Origin: a virus
Virus record (IMG/VR): IMGVR_UViG_3300035438_000178
Coordinates: 1 to 61,720 of that record
Direction: 5' to 3' (one strand)
DNA: 61,720 nt
The position numbers were made by a program, and so were the translations under genes. Positions 40,268 to 48,469 of the stretch are shown here, in pieces. The notes under the pieces are model-generated. The model had not been told where the DNA came from, searched no databases, and worked only from the letters and a program-made list of their open reading frames with translations. Numbering within the stretch: the first letter of the stretch is position 1; each line of letters begins with the position of its first letter.

Positions 40268-40457
40268 TGGTAAGGATGTATGGGAGATGATGATTGACGT
40301 CTACGGAAAGGAGGCATTCATCAACTTCTGTGAAATCAACGCATTCAAGTACCGGATGCGAGCAGGTCTGAAAGAGACAGAGAGTGTTCTAGAAGACATT
40401 GAAAAAGCAAAATGGTACGAAAACAAAGCAAATGAACTAAGACACGATGGAGAATAA
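40227..40457 (+). CDS. DUF3310 protein, 76 aa
   Basis: The pattern V-R-P-S-H-Y, then F-C-E-I-N-A-F-K-Y-R-M-R-A-G and D-I-E-K-A-K-W-Y is the nucleotide kinase-like DUF3310 domain found in many phages. The domain is about 60 residues and this protein is little more than it. The role is not established; association with replication genes is common. ATG 40,227 was chosen over TTG 40,212. Confidence 0.8.
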   Translation: MTQEKVRPSHYVRSGKDVWEMMIDVYGKEAFINFCEINAFKYRMRAGLKETESVLEDIEKAKWYENKANELRHDGE

Positions 40458-40761
40458 TCAATCTCGAATAGCAACCAAATTAGTAATCCTACATCAGTGT
40501 CAATTGGAATTGCTTGATGACCTACAGGGGACTACGCTATATAGGCAAGACATAAAATTCTTAACCAATCAACTAATCAAAAAACTAGAAGAGCACCTTG
40601 ACAAATACTTAAAGACCTTAGATGACGACGAGAAAGAGTTCTCGTTCTTATCAATCCAAAGAGGGATGCAAAAGCTGTTAGACCTTTCATTGGAAGAACT
40701 TCACGAGTTAGACCCAACAATAAAAACTGAATTAAATGGAACGAAAAAAGAAACTGACTAA
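40447..40761 (+). CDS. Hypothetical helical protein, 104 aa
   Basis: Nearly all helix with alternating charged residues (Q-L-I-K-K-L-E-E-H-L-D-K-Y-L-K). It overlaps DUF3310 by 11 bases and the next gene by 26. It may be an assembly partner for replication proteins. No motif recognised. Confidence 0.5.
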   Translation: MENNQSRIATKLVILHQCQLELLDDLQGTTLYRQDIKFLTNQLIKKLEEHLDKYLKTLDDDEKEFSFLSIQRGMQKLLDLSLEELHELDPTIKTELNGTKKETD

Positions 40762-40954
40762 GGTAACATTCTTTGCCTGTGACAAGTCCCTACGCACACT
40801 TCTGAATGAGACCGTAAGCGTAGAATATGTGAGTGACCTAATCAGCACCTGTAATAAATACTCAGAAATGATTGAGCCTCAGGATATTACATTAACAATC
40901 GAAGATGACCGATTGACAGTGATATTCTTACCAAAACTTTCTTTTGCAGATTGA
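40736..40954 (+). CDS. Hypothetical protein, 72 aa
   Basis: A small alpha/beta protein beginning with a Lys-rich stretch and ending with I-T-L-T-I-E-D-D-R-L-T-V-I-F. Its stop is immediately followed by promoter P5, so it is probably the last gene of the P4 transcript. Unknown function. Confidence 0.5.
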   Translation: MERKKKLTKVTFFACDKSLRTLLNETVSVEYVSDLISTCNKYSEMIEPQDITLTIEDDRLTVIFLPKLSFAD

Positions 40955-40984
40955 TTGTTATCCACAAGTTTTTAACTACATTTG
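40955..40984 (+). promoter_or_regulatory. Promoter P5 of the replication operon
   Basis: TTG at 40,955 and TACATTTG at 40,977 are separated by 19 bases, and the ERF ATG follows 23 bases later. The spacer holds a perfect DnaA box, so binding there would block or alter polymerase access. Confidence 0.75.
40958..40966 (+). promoter_or_regulatory. Perfect DnaA box inside P5
   Basis: TTATCCACA lies between the -33 and -7 elements of P5. Together with the box at 29,693 it is one of only two perfect copies I found in gene-free DNA. Confidence 0.75.
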
Positions 40985-41007
40985 TCAACAAATAAATTCA
41001 ATTCAAT

Positions 41008-41700
41008 ATGGCAAGAACACCAAGACAGACCGCTACAGCGGAGTCACCTACGCAAGTAGAGCCACACGTAGACACATACGAATGGACCTCGGCAGAGAAA
41101 CTTTTACGAGTTCAAGCAGAGTTAAAAGCACCAAAGGGTCAATACAATAGTTTCGGTAAGTATGCATACCGGAATCAAGAAGACATCCTTGAGGCTGTAA
41201 AGCCTTTGCTGATGAAATACAACCTACCTGTGCGCGTATCTGACAGCATCTACGAGGGTAATGGGTGGATGGCTATCTGTGCGACTGTGATTGTAGGTAC
41301 AGGCACTGATTGCGTAGAGGTGAAGGCTTATGCAGGTGTTGATTTCAATCGCAAGGGTATGGACATTGCACAAGCCTTTGGCGCATCATCGTCCTACGCT
41401 CGTAAGTACGCACTGAATGGTATGTTCCTTATCGATGATACCAAAGATGCTGATGCAACTAATATGCACGGGAAAGGCCAAGCGCTTCCTCCAAGCCCAG
41501 TAAAGCAAGTAACGCCTACTACTCCAGCGCCTACACCTACTCCAGCGCCTGTAAGCGCAGAGGACAAGTACGCTCAGGTATGGAATTACTTGAAGGCAGC
41601 AAAGCCCGAAGACCGTGAATCATTGACCAAGAAGGCAATCGAGAAGTATGGTTCTATTTTCACACAAGAGCAAATCACAGAGTTATGGAACTTGCAATAA
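41008..41700 (+). CDS. erf: ERF-family single-strand annealing protein, 230 aa
   Basis: Residues about 28-150 have Y-N-S-F-G-K-Y-A-Y-R-N-Q-E-D-I-L-E-A-V-K-P, then F-G-A-S-S-S-Y-A-R-K-Y-A-L and D-T-K-D-A-D-A-T-N, the ERF core. The C-terminal half has a Pro/Thr-rich linker (T-P-T-T-P-A-P-T-P-T) and a helical tail domain. ERF proteins anneal complementary single strands in phage recombination and genome circularisation. The gene leads the P5 operon and overlaps the exonuclease gene by 16 bases, a typical annealase-nuclease pair. Confidence 0.88.
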   Translation: MARTPRQTATAESPTQVEPHVDTYEWTSAEKLLRVQAELKAPKGQYNSFGKYAYRNQEDILEAVKPLLMKYNLPVRVSDSIYEGNGWMAICATVIVGTGTDCVEVKAYAGVDFNRKGMDIAQAFGASSSYARKYALNGMFLIDDTKDADATNMHGKGQALPPSPVKQVTPTTPAPTPTPAPVSAEDKYAQVWNYLKAAKPEDRESLTKKAIEKYGSIFTQEQITELWNLQ

Positions 41701-42446
41701 AACTACAAGAACTTACAGGTAAAGATGCTCTTTCATACAGCAGTATGAAGGAAGCATACAAAGACCTGAAGCGGTTTGACCTGTATGTGCGTGGACTTCT
41801 ACGCAAGGAAACAGACAGCCTGTCTTTTGGTACGCTGTATGACGATGTACTCCTTACTCCGGATTGCATTGGCGACAAGTATGCTGTCTTTGATGACACC
41901 GAAATATGCGAGAAGATTGGTGGTAAACAACCACGCTTGACTACAGCATACAAGGATGCTAAAAAGCATTTTATGTATGAGGCAGGACATCGCACAATCG
42001 TAAGCATAGATGATATGAATGCGGCTAATGCTATGGCTAAGCGCATCAAAGATTCCGGAGTATATGACACATATCTATCGGGAGAGCATCAAAAGAAAGT
42101 CATAGGTTTCATCAATGAGTTTCCTGTTAAAGGGTTCTTAGACAACTTAGGCGATGGATTTATTTCCGACCTTAAAACATCTAGCAATCCCGATGCTTTC
42201 AAGCGTGATGTAATGGTGTATGACTATGACCTACAGGTCTACATCTACACGGAACTGACTGGCATCAAGGACTTTTATTGGATTGTTCAGGGAACTAATT
42301 CACCTTACAGCATTCGGGTTATCAAGGCATCTGAATACACGATTGCTAGCGGCAAGATGAAGTTTGATATGGCCTACGCTAACATACTTAGCTATGTGAA
42401 CGGAGAGATGACGCCCGATGCTTACTACGAGTTCTCTGAGGTATGA
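41685..42446 (+). CDS. PD-(D/E)XK exonuclease, 253 aa
   Basis: The nuclease core shows D153 in G-F-L-D-N-L, then D162-L-K164 in I-S-D-L-K-T-S and Q184-V-Y-I-Y188, the order of RecB/lambda-exonuclease-like enzymes. E134 may complete the metal site. Partnered with ERF, it would resect double-stranded ends to expose strands for annealing. The first 100 residues are probably a DNA-binding or YqaJ-type leading part. Length fits phage exonucleases. Confidence 0.85.
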   Translation: MELAIKLQELTGKDALSYSSMKEAYKDLKRFDLYVRGLLRKETDSLSFGTLYDDVLLTPDCIGDKYAVFDDTEICEKIGGKQPRLTTAYKDAKKHFMYEAGHRTIVSIDDMNAANAMAKRIKDSGVYDTYLSGEHQKKVIGFINEFPVKGFLDNLGDGFISDLKTSSNPDAFKRDVMVYDYDLQVYIYTELTGIKDFYWIVQGTNSPYSIRVIKASEYTIASGKMKFDMAYANILSYVNGEMTPDAYYEFSEV

Positions 42447-42988
42447 AAGACGTACACGTAACATTCGACATTGAGACACTAGGGACAGATTTTAATTCAC
42501 CTATTGTTCAACTTGCGGCAGTTAAATTCAAGGACTATAAAATCATTGACGAGTTCAATGAGTATATTGAAATTGATAGTTTAACTAAACGTGACTACGT
42601 TCCTGATATTAAAACAGTTATGTGGTGGATGAGTCAGGAACATCACGTAATGAAATCTGTCTTTTTTTCTGAGCCAAGAGTCAAGATTGGTACAGTTCTT
42701 AACCAATTCTACTATTGGATGAGCCGTGAGTATATCGAGAATGTTTGGTGTCATTCCACATTCGATTATGGAATCCTAAAGACCACCTATGCTAAAGAAT
42801 ATATGAAGTGCCCAATCAGTCACCAAAATATTCGAGACATAAGGACTTTAGAGTCATTGACCGATGGCGGAAGAAAGAGGGCTATTTTAAAACAGAAGCA
42901 TCATACAGTCCACGATGCACTAACCGATTGTAAAATTCAGGCAGAATACATTGCCTACGCATTATCTTTAATCTCTAACAAAAACTAA
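42443..42988 (+). CDS. DEDDh 3'-5' exonuclease, 181 aa
   Basis: All four catalytic positions are visible: F-D9-I-E11-T, T-F-D108-Y-G and H157-D-A-L-T-D162. It belongs to the DnaQ/ExoX-like superfamily, smaller than a polymerase subunit, and may trim 3' ends or degrade RNA or single-stranded DNA. It is coupled by four bases to the exonuclease gene and by one base to the SSB-like gene. Confidence 0.85.
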   Translation: MKDVHVTFDIETLGTDFNSPIVQLAAVKFKDYKIIDEFNEYIEIDSLTKRDYVPDIKTVMWWMSQEHHVMKSVFFSEPRVKIGTVLNQFYYWMSREYIENVWCHSTFDYGILKTTYAKEYMKCPISHQNIRDIRTLESLTDGGRKRAILKQKHHTVHDALTDCKIQAEYIAYALSLISNKN

Positions 42989-42989
42989 A

Positions 42990-43382
42990 ATGGAAAACAC
43001 AAAAATCTTCGCCGGATACGTTAAGTCCGTAAAAGTGTGGAATGATGCAGCTCGTTCATTCGTAGACCCTGATGCAGGTGTAGCTGTTCGTTTCTCTTTG
43101 TCTATTGCAGAAATGAATGACCTTCAGCGCTACGCAACAGCAGGTGAAAAGCCTTTCGTTTCATTTGACTTGAAGCTTTCTTCTAAGGGCAAATACTACA
43201 TCGAAGTATCTGACCCATCAACTTGGTCTAAGCAAGCACCACGAACTGTTACTCCGGCAACTCCTGAGCAAGCATTCGGAGGTCCTGCTGCTACGCAGTA
43301 CCAACCTACATTTCAGCCTGTAGCTCAGGCTCCTGTAGGACACGCACCTGCAATTACGCCTACGGATGACCTACCCTTCTGA
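42990..43382 (+). CDS. SSB-like single-stranded DNA-binding protein, 130 aa
   Basis: The first 85 residues form a small beta-rich domain (I-F-A-G-Y-V-K-S-V-K-V-W-N-D; F-D-L-K-L-S-S-K-G-K-Y-Y), then a Pro/Gln/Ala-rich linker and the acidic tip T-D-D-L-P-F. That tip is the SSB C-terminal docking motif that recruits replication partners. The domain is shorter than bacterial SSB and may be a divergent OB fold. It lies between nuclease and initiator genes. Confidence 0.75.
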   Translation: MENTKIFAGYVKSVKVWNDAARSFVDPDAGVAVRFSLSIAEMNDLQRYATAGEKPFVSFDLKLSSKGKYYIEVSDPSTWSKQAPRTVTPATPEQAFGGPAATQYQPTFQPVAQAPVGHAPAITPTDDLPF

Positions 43383-43443
43383 TTTAGTTAAGTCATCATT
43401 AGGTTTCCTTTGTGGTTTGGAATGGGGGTTGGAGGTTGTCAAG

Positions 43444-43734
43444 ATGACGCCTCCTACCTTCCAAGCCTACACACCTATGAAGGATATGGCTATGTTTGAA
43501 ATCATAGAAGCGAATGTCGTCGAGAGAGGTGTACTTTCTTTAGAAAAGATACCGCCTCACAAGTTCTCTGTCATCTACATTCCGTGGAAGAAAGGCGACA
43601 ACGTACTATTGGTTGAAACAAAGAATCTCAAGAGTTTAACAATTACCGGAGAAGACCTAGCAAAAATCATCATTCGACGCGCAGAGATAGACGTTGAAGC
43701 TGTATTGGATGCTGGACTAAAAAAACATAAATGA
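43444..43734 (+). CDS. Hypothetical protein, 96 aa
   Basis: ATG 43,444 is preferred to the longer frame, which overlaps the SSB-like gene. The N-terminal half has P-P-T-F-Q-A-Y-T-P-M-K, the middle is beta-rich with I-P-W-K-K-G-D-N-V-L-L, and the C terminus is a charged helix. It overlaps the DnaA-like gene by four bases. No family recognised. Confidence 0.5.
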   Translation: MTPPTFQAYTPMKDMAMFEIIEANVVERGVLSLEKIPPHKFSVIYIPWKKGDNVLLVETKNLKSLTITGEDLAKIIIRRAEIDVEAVLDAGLKKHK

Positions 43735-44219
43735 CATACGAGTACAGACCCGCCAAGATAGGTGAATTTGTCAAGGCTGTCTCGGACTTTTACAAAGTAG
43801 ATTTGTTTGCAAAGTCGCGTACTCAGATGTTAGTAGACATTCGGCACGCGTGCTACTTTGTATTGCGCCGGAGACCTATTACATTTCAGATGATTGGCAA
43901 TGCCTTCGGGAAGAATCACGCCACTGTGATTCACGGAGTACAAACAGCATCAAGCCTTCTTGATATAGGTGATTTCAAGATGACACTACACATTAGAAGT
44001 GTTGAAGCTATAGCCGTCACATTCTTTAATGAGAATGGGATAGATATGATTGACCCATTGATTCGTGAAGATGCATTTAGAATTCGCTTATACAATTTTC
44101 TAGAAGAAAACAAAGAACTACTTCCCGACTTGACAGATAAGTATCGAATTACGGCCTACAAACGATTAACACTTGAAGTGTATGAAAAAGCCTTTTACAA
44201 AGATAAAGAGGACTCCTAA
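43731..44219 (+). CDS. Stand-alone DnaA domain IV-like initiator, 162 aa
   Basis: Residues about 12-80 match DnaA domain IV: V-S-D-F-Y-K-V-D near 17, S-R near 29, then the signature I55-G-N-A-F-G-K-N-H-A-T-V-I-H-G69, equivalent to F-G-G-R-D-H-T-T-V-L-H-A in DnaA. This module reads DnaA boxes. There is no AAA+ domain (Walker motifs absent), so the protein can bind but not open DNA alone. The second half is helical and may recruit other replication proteins. Two perfect DnaA boxes lie elsewhere in the genome. Confidence 0.8.
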   Translation: MTYEYRPAKIGEFVKAVSDFYKVDLFAKSRTQMLVDIRHACYFVLRRRPITFQMIGNAFGKNHATVIHGVQTASSLLDIGDFKMTLHIRSVEAIAVTFFNENGIDMIDPLIREDAFRIRLYNFLEENKELLPDLTDKYRITAYKRLTLEVYEKAFYKDKEDS

Positions 44220-44370
44220 GGAGCACGCAGACATACTTTTCGGTATGCACGGAATTGAAGATGCATTAATCAACGCCAAACAAGTGTACTTTATCGCTAC
44301 AGGTGATGCTAGTGATTATTGGAAAGAGGTAATTCAAATACTAGAATCATACAATGTCAGCCGTACTTGA
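44182..44370 (+). CDS. Small hypothetical protein, 62 aa
   Basis: ATG 44,182 fills the only gap between the initiator and the primase-helicase. The protein is Lys-rich then helical with H-G-I-E-D-A-L-I-N-A-K-Q-V-Y-F. It overlaps the initiator by 38 bases and the next gene by 17. Expression is likely but unproven. Confidence 0.5.
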   Translation: MKKPFTKIKRTPKEHADILFGMHGIEDALINAKQVYFIATGDASDYWKEVIQILESYNVSRT

Positions 44371-46204
44371 AAGTAAAATAACCATTTTCAAGTCAGTATT
44401 CGAGAAAGATTCACCTGCATACATAACTGTAAATCAGGCACTTAACAGAATACGAGACGGAAGACAACAGGCAACTATTGATTTAATCCGTCAAGGCAAT
44501 AAAGAGGCTAAGACGCGACTACCTGTAGTCCTATGGTCAGGAGTGTTCCGCAAGCGCGAGGACAATCAACTCATTGACCACAGCAGATTAATCGTAATTG
44601 ACATTGACCACGTATCTGAGTTCTCGACTGTAGATGAGGTTAAAGACCTGTTGTGCGTAGATGACTACGTAATGGCTACTTGGGTATCTCCTTCCGGAGA
44701 TGGAGTCAAGGCGCTAGTACAAGTCACTAATCCTGAACGGCATCGTGACCACTTCAAGGCACTTGAAATCTATTTTGATAAACGATATGGTATTACCATA
44801 GACGCATCAGGAAAGAATGAGAGCCGTGCTTGCTTTGAGTCCTACGACCCAAACATCTGCATTAAGACAGCTAAGCCCTTTGGGAATATGGTGTCTACAG
44901 AAGAGGTTAGACAGCAACAGGAAGCACCAAAGAAGACAGCTCCTATAAAGGCAACTGATTATCAGAAGCTAAACGTAGCGGCATTGATGGTTCGTCGGGC
45001 ACAACCCGGAGAGAAACACGCTGTCCTTCTACGTGCGGCTATCTTGTGCGGAGGATTCGTATCTGCGGGTAGAGTAGAGGAAGACGAGGCATATCGCGTA
45101 CTCCTACGTGAGATTCAGCGTCACGACATTGAAAGCATTGACTCAGCCAAGAAGACAATCTGTGACGGAATCGAGGAAGGGAAGAGAAAGCCTATCCACG
45201 AAATCGTAGAGCAAGAGGAGAAAGAGAAGCGTAGATTTCAAATTGAGGACGGAGATATGTCATTCATTTCATCTGATGATTCAGATGAGGATTGGATTAA
45301 CGCTTTTGCTGAGGGCCGTATCGAAATGGGGCTGACCACAGGTCACCAAAATATAGATACACACTTTGTCTACAAGAAAGAGTTCATCATCGTAAATGGA
45401 CACAGCAACGTAGGTAAAACTACACTCGCACTCCATATGATGCTCAATGCATCTATACGACACGGATGGAAATGGATTATCTATTCAGCAGAGAACAAGA
45501 CAGCATCTATCAAGATGAAGCTGATGCAGTTCGCTTGCGATATGGATATTAAGTCAATGTCTTACCTGACTCGTAAACAAGCCTATCAATGGGTAAAAGA
45601 CCACTTTATCATCATTAAAAACGATAAAGTATACTCCTATATGGACATCTTGCTATACATTGAGAAGGCAATGACCTACAAAAAGGTTGACGGTGTATTC
45701 ATTGACCCATACAACTCCTTACGCGTAGACATAAGCAAGAATTCAGGCGTAGGTGTGCACGAATTCCACTACGATGCTGCATCTGAGTTCCTTACCTTTT
45801 CCAATTCTAAGAACGTAGCACTATGGCTTAATATGCACGCTGTCACTGAAAGCGCTCGTAGAAAGGGAGAAGACCAACTTCCGGTAGCTCCGATGGCTGA
45901 AGACAGTGAACACGGGGGCAAATGGGTGAATAGAGCTGATGGATTCCTTACCTTTCATAGAAAGATTCAACATCCTATCCCACAGGTGCGTAGAACAATG
46001 GAGGTACACGTTAGAAAATGCCGTGAAACAGAGACAGGAGGAGAGCCTACATCATTAGATAAGCCTATACTTTTGGAGATGAACAACTCTAGAACTAGCT
46101 TCAGGCTGTCTAATGGACAGAATCTGTTCCCACCTTTAGGTTCAATAACAGAAAATTTACAAGGAAGTTTACCAATTATTGGTGATATTGATATAGCCTT
46201 TTGA
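44354..46204 (+). CDS. Primase-helicase fusion, 616 aa
   Basis: Residues about 1-180 resemble the VirE/BT4734-type N-terminal domain (V-I-D-I-D-H-V-S; W-V-S-P-S-G-D-G-V-K-A-L-V-Q-V), often part of Bacteroidota primases. Residues about 195-265 look like a PriCT helical module. A RecA-like ATPase follows, with Walker A G349-H-S-N-V-G-K355-T and Walker B F-I-D-P-Y near 455. It would unwind DNA at the fork and probably prime synthesis. No DNA polymerase gene is seen, so the host polymerase is needed. Confidence 0.8.
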   Translation: MSAVLESKITIFKSVFEKDSPAYITVNQALNRIRDGRQQATIDLIRQGNKEAKTRLPVVLWSGVFRKREDNQLIDHSRLIVIDIDHVSEFSTVDEVKDLLCVDDYVMATWVSPSGDGVKALVQVTNPERHRDHFKALEIYFDKRYGITIDASGKNESRACFESYDPNICIKTAKPFGNMVSTEEVRQQQEAPKKTAPIKATDYQKLNVAALMVRRAQPGEKHAVLLRAAILCGGFVSAGRVEEDEAYRVLLREIQRHDIESIDSAKKTICDGIEEGKRKPIHEIVEQEEKEKRRFQIEDGDMSFISSDDSDEDWINAFAEGRIEMGLTTGHQNIDTHFVYKKEFIIVNGHSNVGKTTLALHMMLNASIRHGWKWIIYSAENKTASIKMKLMQFACDMDIKSMSYLTRKQAYQWVKDHFIIIKNDKVYSYMDILLYIEKAMTYKKVDGVFIDPYNSLRVDISKNSGVGVHEFHYDAASEFLTFSNSKNVALWLNMHAVTESARRKGEDQLPVAPMAEDSEHGGKWVNRADGFLTFHRKIQHPIPQVRRTMEVHVRKCRETETGGEPTSLDKPILLEMNNSRTSFRLSNGQNLFPPLGSITENLQGSLPIIGDIDIAF

Positions 46205-46215
46205 TAACTTTGTAT

Positions 46216-46755
46216 ATGTCAAGGAATTATGATGTCAATATCGACCTACCAAAACCACCTAGCCTTAATAAGTTATATGCTGGTTCGCATTGGCAAAACC
46301 GCTATAACGATAAGTCAGAGTATTGGATTGGCATCGCAATTGAATTGGCAAAGTATCCTTTGTTTCGGGCTGAATCTATTAGTGTACATCTTCGCTACAA
46401 CTATAGGTTTGACGTTGACAATACTATCGTTGCTATTAAGTTTCTTGTTGACTTTCTTAGAAACCACGGCTACATTGATAACGACACTCCGAAATACTTT
46501 ACTGCGCTTAGCACAGTTTATGATAGTAACTTAGAGAAAGGAAGATTTACTGCAACAATTTCCTGCATAGGATACAAAGAAGTTCACAATGACCCCAACA
46601 GAACTATCCAATTGCTACTTGATAGCAGTAAAAAGGCTTCAAGAGTCGCTAATAAATCTGTACGAGGAACTACACGACGAACAGGGAAGTCCATTACCGT
46701 CGCTGGGAAAAGCAGAAATTCTGTTCGGGGAGTTTCGAAAAGACGCAAAAATTGA
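46216..46755 (+). CDS. rusA: RusA-like Holliday junction resolvase, 179 aa
   Basis: I chose ATG 46,216; the upstream TTG is less likely. Residues P-P-S-L-N-K-L-Y (14-21), F-D66-V-D68-N and I-D88-N-D90 match RusA, where three aspartates bind the catalytic metal. RusA cuts four-way junctions, so branched concatemers can be packaged. The family is about 120-130 residues; here a 50-residue Arg/Lys/Ser/Gly-rich tail is added. The tail overlaps another gene in a different frame. Confidence 0.8.
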   Translation: MSRNYDVNIDLPKPPSLNKLYAGSHWQNRYNDKSEYWIGIAIELAKYPLFRAESISVHLRYNYRFDVDNTIVAIKFLVDFLRNHGYIDNDTPKYFTALSTVYDSNLEKGRFTATISCIGYKEVHNDPNRTIQLLLDSSKKASRVANKSVRGTTRRTGKSITVAGKSRNSVRGVSKRRKN

Positions 46756-46831
46756 GTTTGATTTAATACGAGAATCTATAATTGAATTTAACGAAACGGA
46801 TGGTAACAGTAGTACACATAGACGGCCTTAA
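46589..46831 (+). CDS. Small acidic protein overlapping rusA, 80 aa
   Basis: A helical protein with L-I-N-L-Y-E-E-L-H-D-E-Q-G and F-D-L-I-R-E-S-I-I-E-F-N-E, ending N-S-S-T-H-R-R-P. It overlaps the basic tail of rusA by 167 bases in another frame and the glycosyltransferase start by 32. Its composition looks like real protein, so overprinting is likely. Confidence 0.5.
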   Translation: MTPTELSNCYLIAVKRLQESLINLYEELHDEQGSPLPSLGKAEILFGEFRKDAKIEFDLIRESIIEFNETDGNSSTHRRP

Positions 46832-47762
46832 TGGTATTAACTACCATAGGCTTATGGTTCCCTTGTTGCGGTTGACGCAAAATGGATTTAACTTCCATTG
46901 GATTCAAAAGATAAGTGAACTTAAGGATATGGACCTAGATAAGGTTGATAACCTTATCATTTCAAGGATGGCTCGAATCGAAGGACACGCAGAATTTAAG
47001 CGTATGCTTAAAGACCACGGCGTTAAATTGATTCTAGACAATGACGACTATTGGGAACTTGCTAAGCATAACCCAGCATTCTTTGCGTATTCTACAGATA
47101 TACGTCATCACATCAAGAAAACAATCAAGATTGCTGACGTGATATGGACTCCATCTCCGGCACTTGCTAAAGAGATGCAGCGTCTTAACCCAAAGGCTCA
47201 GATTGAGATAGTAAACAACGCTATCAATGAGTACGAAGACCAATGGGCTAATTGGAAGAAAACATCAGGTAGACAGCTTCACTTCGGGTATCTTGGGGCT
47301 GCTGCTCACAACAAGGACGCTAGGCTTATGAAGTACGAGTTCTATGGAAAAAACTTTGCTTGTCTACGCAAACTTGGGTACGAGCGAATCTTCAAGCCTA
47401 ACAAGGTGTGGCATCCAAAGGAGATTCAAGAGTATGGAGAGTTCTATCGTGAGATTGATGTATCTATCGCACCGCTTGAAACAACTCTGTTCAACCGATG
47501 CAAGAGTGACTTGAAGGTAACCGAGGCAGCTTGGACACGAACTGCACTTATTGCCTCAAATACAACTCCATACAAGGAGGTGATTAAGAATGGTGAAACG
47601 GGAATCCTATGTTCTACTCCACAAGAATGGAGAGAAGCAATAGAGTCAATGACCAAGAAGCGAGCACAGGAACTTGGGCATAACCTATATGAAGACCTAA
47701 AGAACAGCCCTAATCACAACCTTGACTTAGTTAATCAGAAACGAATTAAATACCTAATCTAA
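46800..47762 (+). CDS. Glycosyltransferase, GT-B family 1/4-like, 320 aa
   Basis: The N-terminal Rossmann half has V-V-H-I-D-G-L-N-G-I-N-Y-H-R near residue 4 and L-I-L-D-N-D-D near 75; the C-terminal half has F-G-Y-L-G-A-A-A-H-N-K-D and I-A-P-L-E-T-T, followed by K-V-T-E-A-A-W, the nucleotide-sugar binding pattern. ATG 46,800 is chosen over TTG 46,782. It would transfer a sugar to DNA, a virion protein or a host glycan. It overlaps the methyltransferase by one base. Confidence 0.78.
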   Translation: MVTVVHIDGLNGINYHRLMVPLLRLTQNGFNFHWIQKISELKDMDLDKVDNLIISRMARIEGHAEFKRMLKDHGVKLILDNDDYWELAKHNPAFFAYSTDIRHHIKKTIKIADVIWTPSPALAKEMQRLNPKAQIEIVNNAINEYEDQWANWKKTSGRQLHFGYLGAAAHNKDARLMKYEFYGKNFACLRKLGYERIFKPNKVWHPKEIQEYGEFYREIDVSIAPLETTLFNRCKSDLKVTEAAWTRTALIASNTTPYKEVIKNGETGILCSTPQEWREAIESMTKKRAQELGHNLYEDLKNSPNHNLDLVNQKRIKYLI

Positions 47763-48469
47763 TGAGCGATTTTATCAAAGAGTTCGAGGATGCTGCAAAT
47801 AAGCAGACCGACAAAGTAACACATCACGGATACCAACGATTCTATCCATACTTCCTACAAAAGTTTGTAGGTAATAATCCTAAGATTTTAGAGATTGGTA
47901 TTGAGTACGGAGGTTCTATGGTTTTGTGGAACAACTATTTAAAGAATGCCACTATATACGGCATTGATATTCAAGCAAAGCCTTCAAGCTTTGAGATGCG
48001 TATGTTTCAAGCCGACCAATCCAAAGAAGAGGATTTGGAACGCGTAATGAAAGAGATTGATTCTAAGCTCGATATAATTGTAGACGATGGCTCACACCAT
48101 CCTAAGCATCAGCTAGACACATTCGTGTATCTGTTCAAGCACCTTGCTGACGGAGGAGTATACATCATTGAGGACATCGAGACCAACTACTGGAAGTTAG
48201 CCGAACTATACGGATATAATATCAACTACGGAGTAGGACATCCTGAGTCACTGATTACAATCTTCAAGACAATCTCAGATTGTGTTAACTTAGAGATTGA
48301 CAAAACTGTGCTTTCTAATGATAAGCATATCCCTGTTTCTATACAGAAGAAGATTGAAATGATAACATTTGCTCACAATTGTATCATTATCGTGAAGAAA
48401 GATGAGCGATTCAAGAAATTCTACAACCGTGACTACATCTACACCTACTTCACTTCTGACGAAGCTTGA
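47762..48469 (+). CDS. Class I SAM-dependent O-methyltransferase, 235 aa
   Basis: The SAM pocket L43-E-I-G-I-E-Y-G-G-S52 is followed by Y-G-I-D69-I, then I-V-D108-D-G-S-H-H113 and Y-I-I-E-D-I-E-T-N-Y-W. This combination is typical of sugar O-methyltransferases of the CmcI/Elm-MIII type acting on glycosides. Directly downstream of a glycosyltransferase, it probably methylates the transferred sugar. Confidence 0.8.
   Translation: MSDFIKEFEDAANKQTDKVTHHGYQRFYPYFLQKFVGNNPKILEIGIEYGGSMVLWNNYLKNATIYGIDIQAKPSSFEMRMFQADQSKEEDLERVMKEIDSKLDIIVDDGSHHPKHQLDTFVYLFKHLADGGVYIIEDIETNYWKLAELYGYNINYGVGHPESLITIFKTISDCVNLEIDKTVLSNDKHIPVSIQKKIEMITFAHNCIIIVKKDERFKKFYNRDYIYTYFTSDEA

Noticed and set aside
46205-46212. 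TAACTTTG as a promoter for rusA
   Set aside because: It fits the -7 consensus, but the nearest TTG elements are at 14 or 23 bases and transcription would start after the ATG.
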